Shown here: positions 58,211-64,000 of the stretch, piece by piece
Layout: every line of letters begins with the position of its first letter
Position numbering within the stretch: the first letter of the stretch is position 1
Assembly: GCF_900116015.1 (NCBI RefSeq)
Contig: NZ_FOYH01000002.1
Coordinates: forward strand, 62,001 to 126,000
Length of the DNA: 64,000 nt
Source: Enterobacter sp. kpr-6
Lineage (GTDB): Bacteria > Pseudomonadota > Gammaproteobacteria > Enterobacterales > Enterobacteriaceae
Reading direction: 5' to 3'
Notes under the pieces: model-generated
The model's input: only the letters and a program-made list of their open reading frames with translations
Databases searched by the model: none
What the model was told of the DNA's origin: nothing
Translations under genes and position numbers: made by a program

Positions 58211-58566
58211 TTTGGCAATTTATTCGCACTTAATATTCAGGTGAATTATTAATTAACCCGTAATACATTCACCTTAAAAATAAATAACGCACATCAGAAT
58301 TATGCGTGAGAGAGACGACAGCAGGCTGGCGTGATTAACACGTGAGTCATGCTTACGAAAGACCCCGAATAATACACTCAAGCAGCAGGACAACCTATAA
58401 ATTTAATAACCGTTTCGCCATTCACTTTCGCATTACGGCCAGACCATTCCGCTACGAAATTCGCTGACGATCCTGCCAACATATTGATCCAAAAATAAAT
58501 GCCGGGGCGATTTACACCGCTCCGGCACGCTATTATCCGCATGGTGAAGTTACCTTCACTTAAGCA
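58211..58566. other. Gap between the diguanylate cyclase and livF2
   Basis: A 356-bp stretch. The right half holds the liv terminator (58491-58527). The left half has the cyclase promoter region, AT-rich next to its start. No ORF is supported. TTCACC and GGTGAA half-palindromes occur at 58240-58245 and 58268-58275, with unknown meaning. Confidence 0.35.
58491..58527 (-). terminator. Terminator of the liv operon
   Basis: TGCCGG(G/A)GCG-type arms (58500-58509 and 58518-58527) pair around a 7-nt loop with one mismatch and are followed by a T-rich run on the minus strand, 40 bp after the last gene. Confidence 0.82.
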
Positions 58567-59283
58567 TTATGCGCCCCCCAGATAAGCCCGGCGCACTTCG
58601 GGGTCCACCAGCAACGCCTGTCCGCTTCCGGTCAGACGAATTTCACCGTTCACCAGCACATAAGCACGATCCGACAGCCTGAGCGCGTGATTGGCATTCT
58701 GCTCCACCAGAAACAGCGTCATCCCCTGCGCGGTCAGCGTTCGCAGCGTGTCGAAGATTTGCCTGACCACCAGCGGGGCCAGACCCAGGCTTGGCTCGTC
58801 GAGCAGCAGGAGTTTTGGCCGACTCATTAACGCGCGGGCGATCGCCAGCATTTGCTGTTCGCCGCCGGAAAGGGTCATTGCCCGCTGTGCGCGCCGCTCC
58901 TCCAGGATAGGGAAAAGCTGATACATGCGCGCTTTATCCTCTTTTTGATAGCGATCGCCAATGGGGATCGTGCCCATCAGCAAGTTTTCCTCGACCGTCA
59001 TATCCGGGAAAATACGCCGCCCCTCCGGGGCCTGGGCAATGCCGTTGCTGGCAATAAAATGGGTCGATTTGTGGCTTATCGCCTCGCCCCGGTAAAAGAT
59101 TTGCCCGCGCGCAATGCGCGGCTGGCCGAAAATAGACATCAGCAGGGTGGATTTCCCCGCGCCATTAGCGCCAATCAGCGCCACGGTTTCTCCTTCATTC
59201 ACGGTCAGCGAAATGCCCTTTAACGCCTGAATGGGGCCATAAAATACGTCCACATCGCGAAACTCCAGCAGCGGCACACTCAT
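58567..59283 (-). CDS. Branched-chain amino-acid ABC transporter ATP-binding protein LivF-type
   Basis: 238 residues, complete ABC ATPase: Walker A GANGAGKSTL, signature LSGGEQQMLAIARAL, Walker B LLLLDEPSLGLAP and the switch His in LVEQNANHALR. It overlaps the LivG-type gene by 4 nt. It powers uptake with its partner ATPase. Confidence 0.93.
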   Translation of the reverse strand: MSVPLLEFRDVDVFYGPIQALKGISLTVNEGETVALIGANGAGKSTLLMSIFGQPRIARGQIFYRGEAISHKSTHFIASNGIAQAPEGRRIFPDMTVEENLLMGTIPIGDRYQKEDKARMYQLFPILEERRAQRAMTLSGGEQQMLAIARALMSRPKLLLLDEPSLGLAPLVVRQIFDTLRTLTAQGMTLFLVEQNANHALRLSDRAYVLVNGEIRLTGSGQALLVDPEVRRAYLGGA

Positions 59284-60155
59284 CCGGCGATCTCCTCTTC
59301 GTCAGTCCCCAGATAGGCGGCGATCACCCGTGGGTCATGCCGGATCTGCACAGGCTCCCCCTGCGCAATCACATCCCCGTGATCCAGCACAATCACATGG
59401 TCAGAAATCTTCATCACCATGCTCATGTCATGCTCGATAAGCAGCACCGTCACCCCGTGCCGCTCGCGCAGCACGCGCACAATATGGCTTAACGCTTCGG
59501 TTTCGACCGGGTTAAGCCCGGCGGCGGGTTCATCGAGACAAATCATCTCCGGGCCCGTACACATGGCGCGGGCGATCTCCAGCCTGCGCTGCTGCCCGTA
59601 CGAGAGCGTTCCGGCAAGACGGTTCGCGCAATCCACCATATCCACCACCTCCAGCCAGTAAAACGCGCGATCCAGCGCCTGATTTTCAGCCCGCCGGTAG
59701 CCGGGCGTATTGAAGATCCCGGCCAGCAGATTGCGATTGGCCTGCATATGCTGCGCCACCATCAGGTTTTCAATCACCGACATTTCACGGAATAAGCGGA
59801 TGTTCTGAAAGGTGCGGGCGAGCCCGGCGCGGTTAACCAGATGCGTGCCGCCGAACATTTTGTAGTACAGGCGCGAGCCGAAGCGCGCAGGGTTGAGAAA
59901 GTCGCCGCGCTCAAAATTCTGCCCCAGCACCTGAATCACATCCGTGGAGCCGGAGCGGGCGTTGAGCCGGATCGCGCCGCCGGTCGCCCGGTAAAAGCCG
60001 GTCAGACAGTTAAAAACGGTGGTTTTACCCGCGCCGTTCGGGCCGATTAACGCGGTAATCGATCCCCGCTCCACGCTCAGATTGACGTCGTTAAGGGCTT
60101 TGATACCGCCAAAGCGCATCATCAGATGCTCAACACGTAAAATCGCGTCACTCAT
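59280..60155 (-). CDS. Branched-chain amino-acid ABC transporter ATP-binding protein LivG-type
   Basis: 291 residues. Walker A is GPNGAGKTTVFN, signature LSYGQQRRLEIARAM, Walker B MICLDEPAAGLNP. The 22-residue insertion between Walker A and the Q-loop and the C-terminal DPRVIAAYLGTDEEE tail are LivG-like. It overlaps the downstream and upstream genes by 4 nt each (ATGA). Confidence 0.93.
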   Translation of the reverse strand: MSDAILRVEHLMMRFGGIKALNDVNLSVERGSITALIGPNGAGKTTVFNCLTGFYRATGGAIRLNARSGSTDVIQVLGQNFERGDFLNPARFGSRLYYKMFGGTHLVNRAGLARTFQNIRLFREMSVIENLMVAQHMQANRNLLAGIFNTPGYRRAENQALDRAFYWLEVVDMVDCANRLAGTLSYGQQRRLEIARAMCTGPEMICLDEPAAGLNPVETEALSHIVRVLRERHGVTVLLIEHDMSMVMKISDHVIVLDHGDVIAQGEPVQIRHDPRVIAAYLGTDEEEIAG

Positions 60156-61438
60156 GGCGAGACTCCCTTACGCACGGCGACACCCATGCGGCTGGTGCGC
60201 ACCAGTCCCCGGGGCCGCCAGATCATCATCAGCACCATTAACATGCCAAACAGCAGCACCCGGTACTCGGCAAAATCGCGCAGCAGTTCCGGCGCGACGG
60301 TCAGGACAAACGCCGCCAGCACCACACCGAGCGTCGAGCCCATTCCGCCCAGCACCACAATGGCGAGGATCAGCGCAGATTCAAAAAAGGTGAATGACGT
60401 GGGGTTCACAAAGCCCTGGTATGTGGCGAAAAACACCCCGGCGATCCCGGCAGTGGACGCCCCGAGCATAAACGCCGACAGCTTCACCAGCACATGATTT
60501 AACCCCAGCGAGCGGCAGGCCACTTCATCTTCACGCAGCGCTTCCCAGGCGCGTCCGATGGGCATCCGCGTCAGCCGGTGCTTAATGAACAGCACCAGCA
60601 GCACCACCAGAACCAGCACCGTATAGATAAAAATAAACTTCAGATTGGGGTTATAGCTCAGGCCGAAAAACTCATGGAACGGTACGCCGCCATCGCGGGC
60701 GCGGCGGCCAAACTCCAGGCCAAAAATCGTCGGCGCGGGCACCGAGACGCCATTCGGCCCGCCGGTAAAACTGAGCCAGTTATTGAGCACCAGCCGGATG
60801 ATCTCCCCGAAACCGAGGGTCACAATCGCCAGATAATCGCCGTGCATGCGCAGCACCGGGAAACCGAGCAACGCCCCGGCGAGCGCGGCGAGGATCGCAC
60901 CGGCGGGCAGCATCACCCAAAACCCCAGCCCCAGATACTGATAGCCCAGTGCCAGACCATACGCACCGATGGCATAGAACGCCACATAGCCCAGATCCAG
61001 CAGCCCGGCGAGGCCAACCACAATGTTAAGCCCCAGTCCGAGCAGCACGTAAATCAGTCCCAGAATGGCGACGGTGAGAAAATATTTGGTCGCCACAAAC
61101 GGAAAACAGGCGGCCAGCACCAGCAGCAACGGGATGATCCAGCGCAACCGCGAACGGTAGCCTGGCGCACGCACATACACCCCGTCGTCTGAGCGTTCAA
61201 AACGCCCGACGAAGCGCCGCCCGGCAGGGGTTTGCAGCGCCAGGCTTAACAAAAATCGCCCGGCCATGACCGCTAATACCAGCCACGCCACGCGCGTTGG
61301 CTCCAGTGTGAAGCTATACCCTTTTAAAACGACGCCGACAATCGGCCCGAACACCACCAGCGCGCACAGTCCGGCTAATAGCGTATCCAGCAGGCATTGT
61401 TTGATATCAATGCCCGGTTTTATTCCCGCATCTGCCAT
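60152..61438 (-). CDS. Branched-chain amino-acid ABC permease LivM-type
   Basis: 428 residues, around ten membrane helices, LivM type with an N-terminal extension. The permease block LLDLGYVAFYAIGAYGLALGYQY and the EAA-like motif RAWEALREDEVACRSLGLN near residue 335 are visible. It is cotranscribed with livG by overlap. Confidence 0.92.
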   Translation of the reverse strand: MADAGIKPGIDIKQCLLDTLLAGLCALVVFGPIVGVVLKGYSFTLEPTRVAWLVLAVMAGRFLLSLALQTPAGRRFVGRFERSDDGVYVRAPGYRSRLRWIIPLLLVLAACFPFVATKYFLTVAILGLIYVLLGLGLNIVVGLAGLLDLGYVAFYAIGAYGLALGYQYLGLGFWVMLPAGAILAALAGALLGFPVLRMHGDYLAIVTLGFGEIIRLVLNNWLSFTGGPNGVSVPAPTIFGLEFGRRARDGGVPFHEFFGLSYNPNLKFIFIYTVLVLVVLLVLFIKHRLTRMPIGRAWEALREDEVACRSLGLNHVLVKLSAFMLGASTAGIAGVFFATYQGFVNPTSFTFFESALILAIVVLGGMGSTLGVVLAAFVLTVAPELLRDFAEYRVLLFGMLMVLMMIWRPRGLVRTSRMGVAVRKGVSP

Positions 61439-61448
61439 TGTTAACCCC

Positions 61449-62363
61449 TTAAACTTTCACCACCATCGGACGTCCCAACAGCCCCTGCGGGCGGAAAATC
61501 AGAATGACCACCAGCAAAGCAAACGAGAACACATCCTTGTAATCGGAGTTAACCAGGCCCGCGAACTGCGCCTCCGCCACGCCCAGCAGCAGGCCGCCGA
61601 GCATCGCGCCGGGCAGCGAACCAATCCCGCCCAGCACTGCGGCAGTAAAGGCTTTAATGCCGATAATAAAACCGGCGTAAAAATCAAAGGTGCCGTAGTT
61701 CATGGTGACCAGCACCCCGGCAAGCCCGGCCATGGCAGCTCCCATCACAAAAACCAGCGAGATCACCCTGTCGGTATTGATGCCGAGAATGGACGCCATG
61801 CGCCGGTCCTGCTGTGTCGCGCGGCAGATGCGCCCAAGCCGCGTAAACTGGATGATCCAGGTCAGCACCGCCATGCCCACCAGCGCGGCAAACAGAATGA
61901 AGATTTTGGTCCAGGTGATTTGCACCAGTCCGTCGCCCACATCAAAGCGCAGCACGCCGCTCATCAGCGTCGGGATGCCCTGCTGATTCGGCCCCTGGCT
62001 GATTTGCACATAGTTTTGCAGGATCAGCGACATGCCGATGGCAGAGATTAGCGGTGCCAGGCGCGTGGAGTTCCGCAGCGGCCGGTAAGCGATGCGCTCA
62101 ATCACCCAGCCATACACGCCCGTGATGATGACGGTAAAAATCAGGGTGCCGAAAATCAGTAAGGGAAAGGAGTGAATACCAAAGAATGAGAGCAACCCCA
62201 GGCCAATGGCGCAGAGGTAAGCGGAGATCATATACACCTCGCCATGGGCGAAGTTGATCATCCCGATAATGCCATACACCATGGTGTAGCCAATGGCGAT
62301 AAGGCCATACACCGCGCCCAGCGTCAGGCCGTTGACCAGTTGTTGTAGAAAAAATGCATCCAT
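61449..62363 (-). CDS. Branched-chain amino-acid ABC permease LivH-type
   Basis: 304 residues, eight membrane helices. ATG at 62363 is chosen, since a TTG at 62378 would lengthen the frame by five residues without need. The conserved start is LVNGLTLGAVYGLIAIGYTM, and EAA-like RICRATQQDRRMASILGIN occurs near residue 190. The gap to the livM-type gene is 10 bp. Confidence 0.92.
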   Translation of the reverse strand: MDAFFLQQLVNGLTLGAVYGLIAIGYTMVYGIIGMINFAHGEVYMISAYLCAIGLGLLSFFGIHSFPLLIFGTLIFTVIITGVYGWVIERIAYRPLRNSTRLAPLISAIGMSLILQNYVQISQGPNQQGIPTLMSGVLRFDVGDGLVQITWTKIFILFAALVGMAVLTWIIQFTRLGRICRATQQDRRMASILGINTDRVISLVFVMGAAMAGLAGVLVTMNYGTFDFYAGFIIGIKAFTAAVLGGIGSLPGAMLGGLLLGVAEAQFAGLVNSDYKDVFSFALLVVILIFRPQGLLGRPMVVKV

Positions 62364-62439
62364 CAGACCGTCCCGCAAGTGATGAGGCGGCCGGGCAATC
62401 CGGCCACCTCCAGTGTCAAGTCAGTATCCGTTCACGCTG

Positions 62440-63555
62440 TTAAAGCTGGTGATACTTGCCTTTGTCATCCCACTGATAAACCACATAATCGGAGACTTTC
62501 AGATCGCCTTTGCCGTCCCAGGATTTGGGTCCCATCACGGTATCGACGCTGTTTGACTTCAGCCATTCGCTGGCCTTTTCGTTGTCCTTCCCGGCGGCGT
62601 TATAGGCTGCTGCAATGGCCTGAATTGAAGCGTAGGCGTAAAGGGTATAGCCCTCTGGCTCAAAGCCGCCGGCGCGGAATTTTTCAATGACCGATTTGCC
62701 GGCCGGAATGGTGCGCGGATCGCTGCCAAAGGTCATCAGCACGCCGTTGGTGTATTGCGCGCCGCCCGCTGCGGTCACCATCTCTTCCGTCACCACACAG
62801 TCGCCGGAGAAGAATTTCGCCGTCACGCCCTGCTCCCGCATCTGGCGCACCAGCGGCCCGGCTTCAGGATGGCAGCCGCCGAAATAGACGACATCCGGCT
62901 TCAGCGCGCCGATTTTGGTCACCAGCGCGTTAAAGTCTTTTTCACCCCGCGACAGCCCTTCGTAAATCACCTCTTTGACGCCGCGCTTGCCCAGTTCCGC
63001 TTTGGTCGCGTCCGCCAGCCCCTGGCCGTAGGTATCTTTGTCGTGAATGATGGCGATTTTTTTCGCTTTCAATACATCGAGCATATAGTTTGCTGCCACC
63101 ACGCCCTGCTGATCGTCACGGCCGCACATGCGGAACATGCCTTTCATGCCGCGCTCGGTGATCAGCGGATTGGTGGAACCGGGGGTGATGGTCAGCACGC
63201 CCGCTTCGTCATAGACCTCAGACGAGGGCATGGTGGACGACGAGCAGAAGTGGCCGACGACGGCGGAGACCTTGGATTCATCCACCAGACGGTTGGCGAC
63301 GCTCACCGCCTGTTTTGGCTCGCAGGCGTCATCGCCCTGCACCAGCACGATTTTTTCACCTTTGATGCCGCCTGCCGCGTTGATATCGGCGGCGGCCTGC
63401 GAAGCACCTTTCCAGTACTGCGAGCCATAGGTGGCATTCGGCCCGGTAAAGGGTCCCGCCACGCCAATCATGACATCCGCCTGCGCATAAAACGCAGCAC
63501 ACAAACTTCCGAGAACGGCAACCTGAAACGGCAACTTCATTATTTTCAAAGACAT
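62440..63555 (-). CDS. Periplasmic branched-chain amino-acid binding protein LivJ/LivK-type
   Basis: 371 residues, substrate-binding protein. The signal peptide MSLKIMKLPFQVAVLGSLCAAFYAQA is followed by the mature start DVMIGVAGPFTGPNA. A type I binding fold with CSSSTMPSSEVYDEAGV and two Cys (ACEPKQA, CSSST) is like LivJ. The start is ATG 63555 with GAGGAA upstream. Upstream frame to 63669 is unsupported. Ligand specificity is inferred from family only. Confidence 0.9.
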   Translation of the reverse strand: MSLKIMKLPFQVAVLGSLCAAFYAQADVMIGVAGPFTGPNATYGSQYWKGASQAAADINAAGGIKGEKIVLVQGDDACEPKQAVSVANRLVDESKVSAVVGHFCSSSTMPSSEVYDEAGVLTITPGSTNPLITERGMKGMFRMCGRDDQQGVVAANYMLDVLKAKKIAIIHDKDTYGQGLADATKAELGKRGVKEVIYEGLSRGEKDFNALVTKIGALKPDVVYFGGCHPEAGPLVRQMREQGVTAKFFSGDCVVTEEMVTAAGGAQYTNGVLMTFGSDPRTIPAGKSVIEKFRAGGFEPEGYTLYAYASIQAIAAAYNAAGKDNEKASEWLKSNSVDTVMGPKSWDGKGDLKVSDYVVYQWDDKGKYHQL

Positions 63556-63863
63556 TCGGATATTCCTCAGCACAGTTAAGAACCAGGCACCTTGCGGTGC
63601 GGGAAAAATCACGGACTTCGACAGAACGTTGGGTTTACGAGCGAACCGGGAACGGCTGCTCTGGTTCAAGCAATAATCAGGCCTGATTCGTTGTTAAGGG
63701 GGAAGTTTTTGCCATCACGTGGCTGGCTGGGAAACGCGGTATCCGAACCGTCCAGAAATTTAAACATAGCTGGCGGCGTGCCGGGATGCGCACCCTGCTG
63801 GTGCAAAATTGCGGAGAAGATCACCAGCGGGCGTGAGTTTTGCACTGTAACCCCTCACCCCGG
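63556..63863 (-). promoter_or_regulatory. Upstream region of the liv operon
   Basis: About 310 bp of non-coding DNA before the liv operon. An NtrC-like palindrome lies at 63789-63805. A weak sigma-54-like TGGCAAAAACTTCCCC (63699-63714, minus strand) has GG-N10-CC rather than GG-N10-GC, so I am not sure it is a promoter. Confidence 0.4.
63789..63805 (-). promoter_or_regulatory. NtrC-like palindrome upstream of the liv operon
   Basis: CGCACCCTGCTGGTGCA matches the NtrC consensus TGCACC-N5-GGTGCA at 11 of the 12 half-site positions. It is 234 bp before the binding-protein start. Confidence 0.6.
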
Positions 63864-63933
63864 CCCTCTCCCCAGGGGAGAGGGGGAAGGGCAAGTCGGT
63901 GCACCAACCGTCCCCTCTCCCTAAGGGAGAGGG
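63864..63933. repeat. Palindromic REP-like repeats
   Basis: Two perfect 10-bp-arm palindromes (63864-63884 and 63913-63933, CCCTCTCCCC/T centre AGGGGAGAGGG type) with adjoining GGTTAGGGTGAGGG. A third, interrupted unit continues to the window end. Such elements are common between genes in enterobacteria. Confidence 0.85.
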
Positions 63934-63951
63934 TTAGGGTGAGGGTGCTTT

Positions 63952-64000
63952 AATCCCCTCTCCCTCAGGGTGAGGGTGAAGGTATTTTAGTCCCCTCTCC
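63952..64000. repeat. Partial third REP-like unit at the window edge
   Basis: TCCCCTCTCCCTCAGGGTGAGGGTG recurs with the same core, followed by another TCCCCTCTCC at the last bases, so the array goes on past 64000. Confidence 0.7.

Overview
The window is chromosomal DNA of a motile member of the Enterobacteriaceae. Most proteins align from memory at near full length with Escherichia coli K-12 genes, and the order follows the E. coli 43-minute region (amyA, yedDEF, fli genes, rcsA, dsrB, yodD, mpgP, dgcQ, yodC, yedI, yedA, vsr, yedJ, a porin at the ompS1/yedS position, serU, mtfA, tRNA-Asn genes with cbl, nac, amn and yeeO). A complete flagellar set and an extra liv-type operon argue for the Enterobacter/Lelliottia/Citrobacter neighbourhood rather than Klebsiella. 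The genus cannot be fixed from this window.

Layout. 1-2940: the end of amyA, lipoprotein yedD, and the selenium-related pair yedE-yedF. 3022-14290: fliE on the minus strand, then fliFGHIJK and fliLMNOPQR on the plus strand, giving the basal body, switch and export apparatus. 14581-22185: rcsA, dsrB, yodD, the small RNA DsrA (minus strand, 15812-15898), mpgP, dgcQ, yodC, yedI, yedA, vsr and yedJ. dcm is missing beside vsr. 22667-23842: an OmpC/OmpF-type porin behind a long AT-rich leader.

23961-32397: a decayed prophage integrated in the tRNA-Ser(CGA) gene. It is bounded by 120-bp direct repeats with one mismatch. It keeps a LexA-controlled umuDC pair, an S74-type tail fibre, a deleted tail-tip gene J, two small accessory genes and a 5'-truncated integrase.

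32516-49851: a tRNA-Asn archipelago with four GTT tRNA genes, three plus and one minus. The blocks between them carry a second glgC-glgP pair with a 29-codon coupled leader ORF, cbl and nac (nac has clear sigma-54 and NtrC sites), a small island holding a TIR-domain protein and an unknown 331-residue protein, ymjA-like and cold-shock-like genes, a pseudouridine synthase, a luciferase-like monooxygenase, amn, and the MATE exporter yeeO. Repeated fragments of the tRNA-Asn 3' end mark the island as two tandem att-bounded segments.

50310-58210: a chaperone-usher fimbrial operon followed by an overlapping c-di-GMP phosphodiesterase/diguanylate cyclase pair on the opposite strand. 58567-63555: a livJHMGF-type branched-chain or related amino-acid ABC operon with an NtrC-like site upstream. 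The window ends in palindromic REP-like repeats.

The strongest leads for something undescribed are the TIR-protein island at the tRNA-Asn gene, the extra glgC-glgP cassette with its coupled leader peptide, and the orphan vsr.
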